Below, piece after piece: positions 1 through 5,965 of a stretch of 24,628 nt of DNA (positions are counted from its first letter, which is position 1; every line of letters starts with the position of its first letter). Source of the DNA: a virus. The stretch lies in the IMG/VR virus record IMGVR_UViG_3300027708_001759, positions 1 through 24,628 of that record; one strand, 5' to 3'. The notes beneath the pieces were generated by a model. It was not told where the DNA came from. It worked only from the letters and a program-made list of their open reading frames with translations, and did no database searches. A program made the position numbers and the translations under genes.

Positions 1-128
1 CCTGGTGCAGAGTAAACCTTCTGCATCATTTCTCCGCAGTCACACTTCGGTGCCGCCTGATCATCTACGCTTGCAAAAACTTCGACTGTTATGCCGCACG
101 TATTGCACTTAAAGTCGTATGTTGGCAT
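1..128 (-). CDS. FmdB-like zinc-ribbon protein, 3' end outside window
   Basis: The reading frame starts at ATG 128 and runs off the left edge after about 42 codons. It begins MPTYDFKCNTCG, with a second CDCG pair near residue 34. This is the N-terminal zinc-ribbon pattern of the small FmdB-family proteins, which usually begin MPxYdyxCxxCG. The role of that family in phages is not established; metal binding by the four cysteines is the only function I infer. A strong AGGAGGA lies two bases upstream of AAC-ATG (131-137) and overlaps the stop codon of the preceding lysozyme-like gene (136-138), so the two genes are co-transcribed. The C-terminus, often a flexible tail in this family, cannot be seen. 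Confidence 0.7.
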   Translation of the reverse strand, partial: MPTYDFKCNTCGITVEVFASVDDQAAPKCDCGEMMQKVYSAP

Positions 129-135
129 GTTCCTC

Positions 136-591
136 CTAATACCACTTATATTTCACCCAGTGCGCTTTAGCTCCGCACGGTCCCGCCGATCCGTACCATC
201 GGGAGATGTAAGCTAACGTGGCGATCAATTGAGAACGCGGATCTGAGCTGTATTTCATGCCTATATTTCGATAAGTCGATGCCAAGAGCTGACCGATACC
301 ACGAGCATGCGTTGAAGGATTCTTGGCAAGCGGGTTCCAGTGTGACTCTTTAGTCAAAACATAATCTAAACATTTGAATTGCTGAGCGGTAAGAAGTTGA
401 AAAGCTAGATAGCGCGCTTCATTCATCTGAAAGCTGGCTTGTGATGCTTGAACAAATTCAGTTGTGAGATCAACTTGTTTTTGTGTTGTTACAGATTTCT
501 GATCTGGTTTAGCCACAAAAGTACCAACAGTAAAAAACACTAAACTGAATACCATTAACGTCACGATAAAGCGATGATTTAAGCGTTGCAT
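136..591 (-). CDS. Membrane-anchored lysozyme-fold (SLT/Apf-like) protein
   Basis: This 151-residue protein has a hydrophobic N-terminal segment (about residues 8-27), either a signal anchor or an uncleaved signal peptide. A polar linker leads into a lysozyme-like domain at about 72-151. The domain shows the transglycosylase pattern: ESHWNPLA with the likely catalytic Glu82, then GIGQ at 98-101, a repeated aromatic YISRWYG, and the ending AHW-WY. The ending is typical of the aggregation-promoting-factor/SLT group of Gram-positive bacteria and their phages. It would cleave peptidoglycan outside the membrane. It is the second muralytic protein in the window (the CHAP endolysin is at 8199-8717) and lies outside the lysis cassette. 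GAGGAAATA precedes the ATG, and the upstream 34-codon gene ends in TAATG at this start, indicating coupling. Whether it serves lysis, entry or exclusion cannot be read from sequence. Confidence 0.75.
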   Translation of the reverse strand: MQRLNHRFIVTLMVFSLVFFTVGTFVAKPDQKSVTTQKQVDLTTEFVQASQASFQMNEARYLAFQLLTAQQFKCLDYVLTKESHWNPLAKNPSTHARGIGQLLASTYRNIGMKYSSDPRSQLIATLAYISRWYGSAGPCGAKAHWVKYKWY

Positions 592-695
592 TATTTCCTC
601 GATTCATAGATGGATCGCAATAAATTGATCCATTGGTTGTTTCTTCGGAGTGCTTTCTTATGTTTAATTTTTTTAATCAGTGTTATGAGTTTCAT
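591..695 (-). CDS. 34-residue basic peptide coupled to the lysozyme-like gene
   Basis: This short frame starts at ATG 695 after a clear AGAAGGGGGAAAA ribosome-binding site. It encodes a Lys/Arg-rich peptide (MKLITLIKKIKHKKALRRNN, then QWINLLRSIYESRK). The first half could form an amphipathic cationic helix; the second half is aromatic and polar. I recognise no family. Its TAA overlaps the next ATG (TAATG), so translation of the lysozyme-like protein is probably coupled to it. It is the first gene after an intrinsic terminator. The ribosome-binding site matches the GGGGAA type used by neighbouring genes, which is the main reason to accept it. The function is unknown: a small regulator, a membrane-active peptide or a leader peptide are all possible. 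Confidence 0.55.
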   Translation of the reverse strand: MKLITLIKKIKHKKALRRNNQWINLLRSIYESRK

Positions 696-711
696 TTTTC
701 CCCCTTCTGAG

Positions 712-751
712 AAAAAGAGTGAGGGCCAGTCCCTCTGATACTGGCCCTCAC
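712..751 (-). terminator. Intrinsic terminator after the SSB-like gene
   Basis: A perfect 12-bp inverted repeat (arms 719-730 and 740-751, core GAGGGCCAG/CTGGCCCTC) has a 9-nt loop. On the minus strand it is followed by a T-rich tract (712-718). It lies eight bases past the stop codon of the SSB-like gene and before the ribosome-binding site of the 34-residue peptide. It therefore probably limits transcription into the last three genes of the leftward operon. Confidence 0.85.
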
Positions 752-758
752 TGCCGGA

Positions 759-1265
759 TTAGAACGTTGGATTGACCGGAGTCGCTCCTAGTTGCTGCAT
801 CAACAAAGCAATTGCCGCTTGATCCATTACTGGAGCAGCAGGATTTGCTGGTGTAGCTACCGGCGCCGATGTCGCAGGAACGGCTGCAACAACAGGCTGA
901 GCAAAAGACTTCTTCGCTTGCGCTTCAACCCACGCTTGAGCGCGAGCAACGTCAGCATCTTGGAAGTTGTTGAGTACCCATGCTGGATTTCCCTTACCTG
1001 TGTCGACGGTGCCAACACGAGCAAGAACGTTCTTTGATCCAACTGAGAGTTTGTTGGTGATACCAACGTGACCGACTTTGACGTCGACGTTGAGTTGCTG
1101 ATCTCCATCGAGATCGACGAAGTCAACCGTGAATTCGTCGATGTCACCCTTACGGAGCTCGTCGTAACGGCGATTACTTGTCTTGACCGCTGTAAAGAGG
1201 ACAAGGTGTCCCTGGTGATCCGCTGGCTTGAAAAAGCCGCCACCAGATTTTGGTTGTTCGAACAT
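759..1265 (-). CDS. SSB-like (OB-fold type) phage DNA-binding protein
   Basis: The gene encodes 168 residues from ATG 1265, which has a GAAGGGAAAC site just upstream; a longer in-frame start near 1397 would overlap the exonuclease and lacks this site. Residues 1-120 are beta-rich and Gly/Asp/Val-rich, with a vLaRVGtvd...nPAWVLNnf-DaDv-rA pattern. I associate that pattern with SSB-like proteins of actinobacteriophages. Residues 120-150 are an Ala/Pro/Val linker, and the last 20 residues form a short helix ending PVNPTF. A flexible linker plus a short conserved tip is the SSB style of organisation, but the acidic DDIPF-type tip of bacterial SSB is absent. The position directly after a recombination exonuclease supports a role in phage replication or recombination. 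The assignment rests on pattern and context only. Confidence 0.5.
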   Translation of the reverse strand: MFEQPKSGGGFFKPADHQGHLVLFTAVKTSNRRYDELRKGDIDEFTVDFVDLDGDQQLNVDVKVGHVGITNKLSVGSKNVLARVGTVDTGKGNPAWVLNNFQDADVARAQAWVEAQAKKSFAQPVVAAVPATSAPVATPANPAAPVMDQAAIALLMQQLGATPVNPTF

Positions 1266-1311
1266 GTTTCCCTTCTTTCTTTTTCTTTGATTGATTCTTG
1301 CATGTGCAAGC

Positions 1312-2070
1312 TTATATTTTCTGCTTCTTACCCATAACCGATTTGGATCGTTCAGCTTTCCATTTGAAGACTTCCAAAGCTGCTTTGAAGACACCAAACT
1401 CAGCTTCAGTTACGTCCATGTCTACAACAGACGCATTTCCTTCTTTTGGTGCATGCCAAATCTGGCAACGAGTAATTGGAGGGATCGGTACTTCTGACCC
1501 ATCAAGGCGCAAAATTACATCAGCATATTTGTACGCCGCTAATTGAATGGAGTAGTCCGGGTAAACTCCAGTGGAAGTTTTCAGATCCACAAGAGTAACT
1601 TCACCATCAATAATATGAATTCCATCAAAACTTCCAGCGTAACCATTTGAATGAGACCAGACAGTCCCTTCAATAGAAAGTGGTTGAGGTTTAATGGTTT
1701 TCAGGATCGAACGAAGATTTCTCGCGGCTTCACCTAGTCCGGGAGGATCAAACGGAGAATTAATATCAATTTCTCCACGCAATAGACCTTCGCAATATTC
1801 ATGAGCATCAGTTCCGGCAGCTGCCGCTTTGTCACGAGTTCTCCAGGGAGATCCCTTGAGCATATCGATCGCTGCATCGTCCGGAAGATTGATCCATGAA
1901 TTCTTATTAGCTGCTGCAAATTCAGCAACAACTTTTGCTGCCCAACGCGGAAGCGCGGGCTTATCGAGAACATTGAGAACAGTTGTTACCGAAGGAACAA
2001 CTTGTCCGCTGATCGGGTGAGAGTAACCTCGTCCAGTCCCGACAGTAACCGCAAGAGCTGGACTAGTCAT
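1312..2070 (-). CDS. PD-(D/E)XK exonuclease, RecB/Cas4-like
   Basis: This 252-residue protein carries the motifs of RecB-family nucleases. They are GTDAHEYCEG (His90), EGTVWS (Glu134), GSFDGI (Asp149), LVDLKTS (Asp162, Lys164) and QLAAY (Gln176, Tyr180), the last being the QxxxY motif. The N-terminus with VPSVTTVLNVLDKPAL is common in phage exonucleases of this type, which process DNA ends for replication or recombination. The ATG at 2070 is preferred over an upstream in-frame codon near 2130, because it gives an 8-bp overlap with the preceding stop and keeps the familiar N-terminus. There is no helicase domain and no cluster of four cysteines, so an iron-sulfur Cas4 is unlikely. The SSB-like partner follows 46 bp downstream. 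Confidence 0.85.
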   Translation of the reverse strand: MTSPALAVTVGTGRGYSHPISGQVVPSVTTVLNVLDKPALPRWAAKVVAEFAAANKNSWINLPDDAAIDMLKGSPWRTRDKAAAAGTDAHEYCEGLLRGEIDINSPFDPPGLGEAARNLRSILKTIKPQPLSIEGTVWSHSNGYAGSFDGIHIIDGEVTLVDLKTSTGVYPDYSIQLAAYKYADVILRLDGSEVPIPPITRCQIWHAPKEGNASVVDMDVTEAEFGVFKAALEVFKWKAERSKSVMGKKQKI

Positions 2071-2344
2071 TGTCGTCCGCCGTTGCGACGCCACGAAGGG
2101 CCAAAACCATCGCCAGAGATTTAACTCCAATTGTGAACATTGTCTGCTCCAGATCCTTAGCTACGTTTGCATCGCGTTGTGCATCTGCAAGCAGAATATC
2201 ACGATCCACCGACACCAACATTTGACGGATACGATCCGCCGATGGATCTGGAAGATAGACCGATGCCTTACGAACTAACTCGTCGTGAGCTGTTGTAAAG
2301 AGATCGTGACTTTCGTCTAAAAACTTCTTATTCTTTCGAGCCAT
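2063..2344 (-). CDS. Hypothetical protein, 93 residues, helical
   Basis: This small protein is predominantly helical and charged, with a basic N-terminus (MARKNKKF) and an acidic end (DDND). I recognise no family, and no metal site or membrane segment is seen. It starts at ATG 2344 behind AGAAGGGGAAATAA, one of the best copies of the recurrent start signal in this genome. It overlaps the resolvase-like gene upstream by 17 bp and the exonuclease downstream by 8 bp. Its place between two nucleases suggests a DNA-metabolism accessory role, which is inference. Confidence 0.75.
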   Translation of the reverse strand: MARKNKKFLDESHDLFTTAHDELVRKASVYLPDPSADRIRQMLVSVDRDILLADAQRDANVAKDLEQTMFTIGVKSLAMVLALRGVATADDND

Positions 2345-2702
2345 TTATTTCCCCTTCTGATCTTGGATCGCCATAACCCGCGTCTCGTAGTAGTTCCACG
2401 AGGACTTTAAGCGGGACGATCGCTGGCCATTTCTCTATTGACGCAGGTCCAAATCCGTCTGGACGAAGTACCGCTACTGGAATGATTCCTTCAGCGATTC
2501 TTTCGGCAGCCTGATTCATTGCTTCCGTGACTGGAAAACCCCTGCGAGCTTTAACTTCCCAATCAATTCCTACAGTTCCGGTTACATCGGTCCCTTGTCG
2601 ACCTGCACCGGCAGATTCAGCAAAGGGCCAACCATGATCAGCGAGATAGTTTGCCACTATCTTCTGAGTTGCATAGCCGCGATGTTTCCGATGTTGACTC
2701 AT
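2328..2702 (-). CDS. PD-(D/E)XK nuclease, Holliday-junction-resolvase-like
   Basis: The product is 124 residues from ATG 2702, which forms an ATGA overlap with the upstream synthase; a longer in-frame start at 2846 would lie wholly inside that gene. The N-terminus RKHRGYATQKIVANYLADHG resembles small resolvases, and GRQGTDVTG followed by WEVKARRGF supplies the D...ExK core of the PD-(D/E)XK fold. Similar small proteins are common in actinobacteriophages and are thought to cut branched or junction DNA. A VRR-NUC-like nuclease is an alternative within the same fold. The last 17 bp overlap the next gene, so the C-terminal residues EGEING are partly dictated by that gene's ribosome-binding site. 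Confidence 0.7.
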   Translation of the reverse strand: MSQHRKHRGYATQKIVANYLADHGWPFAESAGAGRQGTDVTGTVGIDWEVKARRGFPVTEAMNQAAERIAEGIIPVAVLRPDGFGPASIEKWPAIVPLKVLVELLRDAGYGDPRSEGEINGSKE

Positions 2703-3535
2703 ACGATCCGTTCTCGAGCTTGATAGACAGCGCTTTCGAGCCAATGCTCGAAGGTGGTCAATCCTGGCAGATAAAGGTTCGCTTGCCACCCATAAAGGAT
2801 CGCTCTTGCGGTTAAACTTATTTCTTCGATCGTATTTTTTGACCAAAGTGGCTCATAGTCCCAAGTTCCATCATCAATTGCGCGCAATTGCTCAGCTTTT
2901 TCGATGTCTCTATGGTATAAGTGCAAAGATCCAACTGAGTGAGAATACCAACCCATCGGCAGATCCAACGCTTTAGCTATGGCGCCTTGCATGGCAGCAA
3001 ACTGGACCAAATCGTAGGGAAGACCAAGCCACACGTCATTCGAGCGCATAGTCGTTCTCATACAAAGAGATCCATTTCTGATCAAGAACTGAAGCGATAA
3101 CGTGCAAGGAATATCTTTAACTTGAGCTCCAAGATCCTGCTTTGAATCAAAAATCGTCAGGATCGCTTGGCGCGTATCCGGATCTGATTTCAACAGATCC
3201 ACCAAAGCTTCAAGTCGTCCATAGATCCGCTGACCGTAAGCACCATGAAAGACGCCGCCGTCCAGATAGTTCGCAAAGACGCTAGATCCGGAGACCACCA
3301 ATTCCGGTGCGACAGTAGTACCCACCAACTGGAGAGCTTCGACCGCGCCGATGAAAGGCTTGAGTTCCCGGTACTTCACCTCATATGGCATCAACCACGG
3401 GCGATTAACCTTGAAGGTGACGTTGGTGAGTTCCTGAGTATCCTGACCTCGAGGAGAGATTTTGTCCCCGTGGACCAAGCACATGCCGATAGCTGATTCA
3501 ACAACCTCGGACGGAGTATCAAGTTCTAGGTACAT
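2699..3535 (-). CDS. Thymidylate-synthase-fold enzyme, probable dCMP hydroxymethylase/methylase type
   Basis: The product is 278 residues from ATG 3535, behind AAAGGGATC; an in-frame TTG at 3553 is possible but less likely. Fold motifs, numbered from this ATG, are: Glu67; the YGQR loop at 100-103; DPDTRQ with phosphate-binding Arg122; the catalytic Cys144 in DIPCTL; RSND (164-167); GLPYDL (171-176); and SLHLY (203-207). In dUMP-specific ThyA the residue after PF/PY is Asn (E. coli Asn177). Here it is Asp175, as in T4 dCMP hydroxymethylase, where that Asp recognises cytosine. The motifs MRSNDV and VGSLHLY also look closer to T4 gp42 as I remember it than to ThyA. Known family chemistry: transfer of a one-carbon unit from methylene-tetrahydrofolate to C5 of the pyrimidine nucleotide. 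Neighbouring kinase, pyrophosphatase and deaminase genes fit. An ordinary ThyA remains the main alternative. Confidence 0.8.
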   Translation of the reverse strand: MYLELDTPSEVVESAIGMCLVHGDKISPRGQDTQELTNVTFKVNRPWLMPYEVKYRELKPFIGAVEALQLVGTTVAPELVVSGSSVFANYLDGGVFHGAYGQRIYGRLEALVDLLKSDPDTRQAILTIFDSKQDLGAQVKDIPCTLSLQFLIRNGSLCMRTTMRSNDVWLGLPYDLVQFAAMQGAIAKALDLPMGWYSHSVGSLHLYHRDIEKAEQLRAIDDGTWDYEPLWSKNTIEEISLTARAILYGWQANLYLPGLTTFEHWLESAVYQARERIV

Positions 3536-3998
3536 CTGGAAGATCCCTTTCAAGGTCGTTGGAGTTAATGATTTCTACGTTGTCCATACGATCAGCAAGA
3601 TCGATGAACATGCTCTGAGCTCGGATCACGTCGTCGATCTGATCTTGTTCGCCGCGCAGCATGAGAGTTGTTGATATGGCGTCGATGTCTCGATAAACGA
3701 GGATCAAGCGAGCGCCTAATTCTTCGATCATGGCGTTGCAGAGTTGGAATGATTCCGGACGCTTGTAAAGCGATGGACGATTAAAGATCGTGGGCCAGAT
3801 CATCTCGCCCATATGCCATCGATCCAAGATCAGGTTTTCTTCTTCTTCAGCATCAACAATTGGCTTAATATATTCATCGAACCAATGGTTATGAGTTGGA
3901 ACACCGGCGTGAATGATTCGTGCGTTCTGTTCCTTAGCTAACCACGCCGCATGAGAACTCTTTCCAGTCCCATCAACGCCTTCTAGGATCGTGATCAT
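3519..3998 (-). CDS. P-loop deoxynucleoside monophosphate kinase, thymidylate-kinase-like
   Basis: The 159-residue protein has a Walker A loop EGVDGTGKSS (Gly7-Ser14) and the DRW motif (59-61), which takes the place of the DR(Y/F/H) of thymidylate kinases. A basic LID-like stretch MLRGEQ lies near residue 115. It would phosphorylate a dNMP, dTMP or a modified dCMP, using ATP. It is shorter than typical bacterial Tmk (about 210 residues). ATG 3998 is chosen because it gives an ATGA overlap with the preceding pyrophosphatase and follows AAAGGA; an in-frame TTG lies two codons upstream. The end overlaps the synthase gene by 17 bp, so the two products are made together. Substrate choice cannot be decided from the sequence. 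Confidence 0.8.
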   Translation of the reverse strand: MITILEGVDGTGKSSHAAWLAKEQNARIIHAGVPTHNHWFDEYIKPIVDAEEEENLILDRWHMGEMIWPTIFNRPSLYKRPESFQLCNAMIEELGARLILVYRDIDAISTTLMLRGEQDQIDDVIRAQSMFIDLADRMDNVEIINSNDLERDLPDVPRT

Positions 3999-4444
3999 GC
4001 GCAATCCTTTCCAAAGTCCTCAGATTGATCGCAGCCTTCTTCAGCTGAGCAAAGAACTCCAGGATCGTCCATAGCACGACCACATTCAGTACACTTTCCC
4101 CAAACTCCGTCGTATCCCTTGTTCTGGCGGATCATGTTGCGATTTGCCTTTTCCATATATCTGGTTTCAACCTCTTCCGCTGTGGCTCCGGCAGCAAGCC
4201 AAAGGTTCACTAGGAAGTGCAGAACATCAACCAATTCGCCAATAAAGGCGTCCCGGTTCAAGTGCCGGGAAGTAGCCCACGGCTTCCAGCCCACCTCAGC
4301 CAAAGCTTCGTGGAGTTCATCGGTAGCCGCAAGGACCATATCCCTAATGAACTGATTTCGGGTCTCATCGTCCATACGATGCGGATCTATTCCAAAAGAT
4401 TCACGCTGGAGCTGAGACTGACGTTCGAAAATCATGTCAAGCAT
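3995..4444 (-). CDS. All-alpha dUTP/dCTP pyrophosphatase with C-terminal zinc ribbon
   Basis: Residues 1-112 match the dimeric dUTPase/MazG-like all-alpha NTP pyrophosphatase pattern. They contain an ExxE (Glu43, Glu46) in DELHEAL, a downstream W-KPW, and ELVDVLHFLVN with Glu70 and Asp73. The latter four acids bind Mg2+. K-N-RQ-GY (99-111) follows. Family members hydrolyse dUTP, and in T4 (gp56) also dCTP, to the monophosphate. Residues 115-140 add CTEC...C...C (Cys118, 121, 132, 138), a probable zinc ribbon not usual in the family. The gene starts at ATG 4444 behind GAAGGGGAAATAA, overlaps the deaminase by 8 bp and the kinase by 4 bp. It would feed dUMP or dCMP to the synthase. Confidence 0.75.
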   Translation of the reverse strand: MLDMIFERQSQLQRESFGIDPHRMDDETRNQFIRDMVLAATDELHEALAEVGWKPWATSRHLNRDAFIGELVDVLHFLVNLWLAAGATAEEVETRYMEKANRNMIRQNKGYDGVWGKCTECGRAMDDPGVLCSAEEGCDQSEDFGKDCA

Positions 4445-4868
4445 TTATTTCCCCTTCATACTTCTTTACGTGGATACCCAATCGATCTGCGATCCTATTT
4501 AGCTGATCTGGTGGATATGTTTCTTGGTTGATTTCTCCTAAATAGAAGATCTCTTTTATGCCGTAAGCTGAGATCAGCGGAAGGCAATTCATACAGGGCC
4601 GATGCGTCACCGCCAGAAGTCCGCCACGAGTATCCATTGGCGTGACATATCTGAGCGCGTTGGCTTCAGCGTGGATCACATAAGGGCGCCGAGATTCTCG
4701 ATCGTCCCAATTCAACTGAACGCCGGAAGGCGCGCCGTTGTATCCAATACTTGCCACTGATCGATCCGGTCTGAGTACAACCGCACCGACTTTTAACCAT
4801 GGGTCCTCACTACGAAGAGCCGCCGTTTCTGCCAGGGCAAGAGCGTATTCGGTCCAATTCAGTCTCAA
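4437..4868 (-). CDS. dCMP deaminase family protein
   Basis: The 143-residue protein has the zinc-dependent cytidine/deoxycytidylate deaminase motifs: HAE (His66, catalytic Glu68) in VIHAEANAL, and PCMNC (Cys92, Cys95). It also has the family's GYNGAPSG loop (42-49) and VGAVV near the start. The expected reaction is dCMP to dUMP, which supplies dTMP synthesis. It appears to begin at TTG 4868, because no ATG occurs before residue 78 and TTGA overlaps the stop of the HTH gene exactly as ATGA does at other junctions. It is the first of four consecutive nucleotide enzymes. If the synthase uses dCMP, this enzyme would compete for or balance the same pool, as T4 cd does. Confidence 0.88.
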   Translation of the reverse strand: MRLNWTEYALALAETAALRSEDPWLKVGAVVLRPDRSVASIGYNGAPSGVQLNWDDRESRRPYVIHAEANALRYVTPMDTRGGLLAVTHRPCMNCLPLISAYGIKEIFYLGEINQETYPPDQLNRIADRLGIHVKKYEGEINA

Positions 4869-5080
4869 CGCGAGGATCTCTTTCGACCATCGCTTTGCCG
4901 GACCAATTGCTGCACCCGTGAAGTGGAAAGATTCAGGATCTCAGCTATCTGAGCATATGTCATGCCCTGATTTCTGGCCCGAAGAATCACTTCAAGGAAC
5001 TTTTCTTTACTCTTGGTTACTGAATTTGCATGAGTTTTGACTTCTCGGTGCCAATGTTTTAACTGATCTTCAATAGTCAC
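4865..5080 (-). CDS. Small helix-turn-helix protein
   Basis: The protein has about 71 residues. A basic N-terminal helix is followed by MTYAQIAEILNLSTSRVQQLVRQ, summarised here as a two-helix unit at about residues 40-62. This is a sigma-region-4/LuxR-type helix-turn-helix, and the C-terminal tail is basic (GRKRSSR). It probably binds DNA and could control the early operon or the divergent region upstream. The start is uncertain: GTG 5080 gives a GTGA overlap with the preceding stop, while TTG 5089 lies only four bases from an AAAGG. It heads the nucleotide-enzyme block and ends in TTGA, overlapping the deaminase start. Confidence 0.65.
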   Translation of the reverse strand: MTIEDQLKHWHREVKTHANSVTKSKEKFLEVILRARNQGMTYAQIAEILNLSTSRVQQLVRQSDGRKRSSR

Positions 5081-5358
5081 TCGCGCCAAGCCGCCTTTGG
5101 AGCATATGGTTCACGAGAATTGTCTTCAATTCCGATCCAAATTGCTGGCTCAGGGCAATGTTCACATTCTTTTGTGGTTGGACATTCGCAATCGTCGGAA
5201 TCTTCATCATCAGTTTCCACAACGGTTACCGCTGAAATGAATCCGGCAAGCGGATAACTGCGCTGATAAGCAACATTGACTTCTTGATCCGCAAGATCAG
5301 GATATTCGTCAGCCAATTCTTCAAGCTTTTCGATCAGTTCATTAAGTGTATATGACAT
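5077..5358 (-). CDS. Acidic cysteine-rich hypothetical protein
   Basis: This 93-residue protein has an N-terminal helix (NELIEKLEELADEYPDLADQ), then a strand-rich stretch with V-V-ET. A very acidic DDEDSDDCEC segment follows, with CxC and CxxC pairs that could bind a metal. I recognise no family for certain. The N-terminal leading helix with a YPDLADQEVNVAYQ-like motif resembles small phage proteins of unknown function. The gene starts at ATG 5358 in a TAATG overlap with the preceding 57-residue gene, behind AAAGGTGG. Confidence 0.7.
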   Translation of the reverse strand: MSYTLNELIEKLEELADEYPDLADQEVNVAYQRSYPLAGFISAVTVVETDDEDSDDCECPTTKECEHCPEPAIWIGIEDNSREPYAPKAAWRE

Positions 5359-5531
5359 TATGCAGCCACCTTTTTGATCAGTGAAAGAATTTCTGATCTT
5401 GAGTTATAGCCACGTTCCACACATATTTGAAGTTCCTTAATCTTAAACTGAACAAGATCCGGATTCAAATCAAGTGATGAGAAATATTCATATGCAAGTC
5501 GTTCAATTCTCTTATCAAGTAAATTAGTCAT
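5358..5531 (-). CDS. Hypothetical protein, 57 residues
   Basis: This short frame begins at ATG 5531 (MTNLLDKRIERLAYEYFSSL...) and ends KKVAA. It fills what would otherwise be a 170-bp gap and is linked on both sides by TAATG overlaps. AAAGGCGG lies 8 bp upstream of the start. The sequence is helical and charged with one Cys, and no domain is recognised. The gene is accepted on ribosome-binding site, overlaps and tiling, not homology. Confidence 0.65.
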   Translation of the reverse strand: MTNLLDKRIERLAYEYFSSLDLNPDLVQFKIKELQICVERGYNSRSEILSLIKKVAA

Positions 5532-5824
5532 TATGCAACCGCCTTTACTTTCAAAAAGACATAAGATTCTGACATCGGAGCGCCAAGATATGATTCCACT
5601 TCACCGTAACAATCACGGCAACCAATATATCCGTCGCAACCTTTTGCGGAAGATCCGCAGCAATTTGTGTATCCGATTAATTGACCAGCAAATGGCGCTT
5701 CAGTTTCGCGAACAATTGGATTTCCATATTCATCAATTCCGACCATATCTTTAACAAGATATTTTGGAACAAGAACATATTCATTATTCTCTAAAACAAC
5801 TCGTACGCGACGTGATGTTGACAT
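5531..5824 (-). CDS. Hypothetical protein with cysteine cluster, first gene of leftward operon
   Basis: The 97-residue protein has a beta-rich N-terminal half (RRVRVVLENNEYVLVPKYLV) and a cysteine-rich middle (NCCGSS-KGC-GYIGCRDC, about residues 54-73) that could bind zinc. Family unknown. It is the promoter-proximal gene of the leftward early operon, starting at ATG 5824 behind GGAAGGGGAAGAA. It ends in TAATG, overlapping the next gene. First position after the divergent control region suggests early, high expression. Confidence 0.7.
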   Translation of the reverse strand: MSTSRRVRVVLENNEYVLVPKYLVKDMVGIDEYGNPIVRETEAPFAGQLIGYTNCCGSSAKGCDGYIGCRDCYGEVESYLGAPMSESYVFLKVKAVA

Positions 5825-5901
5825 TTCTTCCCCTTCCGATCCTTCCCGTTCGTCCGGATCGATAAGGATAAAGCTACACTACGGGAACAGATCCGGGAGC
5901 A

Positions 5902-5931
5902 GATTTAGGGCCTTTTTTCAAAAAAAGTCAA
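5902..5931 (-). promoter_or_regulatory. Candidate leftward promoter for the early operon
   Basis: On the minus strand, TTGACT (5931-5926) is followed after 18 bp by TAAATC (5907-5902), about 80 bp upstream of the first leftward gene. The -35 fits the consensus well and the -10 is poor (three of six). Position is the stronger argument: it mirrors a rightward candidate across a palindrome. Confidence 0.3.
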
Positions 5932-5965
5932 AATTGGGCAAAATGGGCCCAAAATGTCCAATTTT
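5930..5965. promoter_or_regulatory. 36-bp imperfect palindrome, candidate operator
   Basis: The outer arms AAAATTGGGCA (5930-5940) and TGTCCAATTTT (5955-5965) are inverted with one mismatch. The centre TGGGCCCA (5944-5951) is itself a perfect palindrome. It lies between the two candidate -35 boxes of the divergent promoters, so a dimeric or tetrameric repressor bound here could control both. An adjacent T6-C-A7 tract (5913-5926) may bend the DNA. Confidence 0.5.

Noticed and set aside
1297-1310. Short palindrome CTTGCATGTGCAAG before the SSB-like gene
   Set aside because: It has a five-base stem without a T-tract and is too short to call a regulatory element.
759-1397. Longer form of the SSB-like protein starting near 1397
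   Set aside because: The extension overlaps the exonuclease by over 80 bp and has a lower-quality N-terminus; ATG 1265 has a clear ribosome-binding site.
2699-3553. Synthase starting at TTG 3553
   Set aside because: It would place the start inside a ribosome-binding-like AAAGGG that serves ATG 3535; the extra six residues add no motif.
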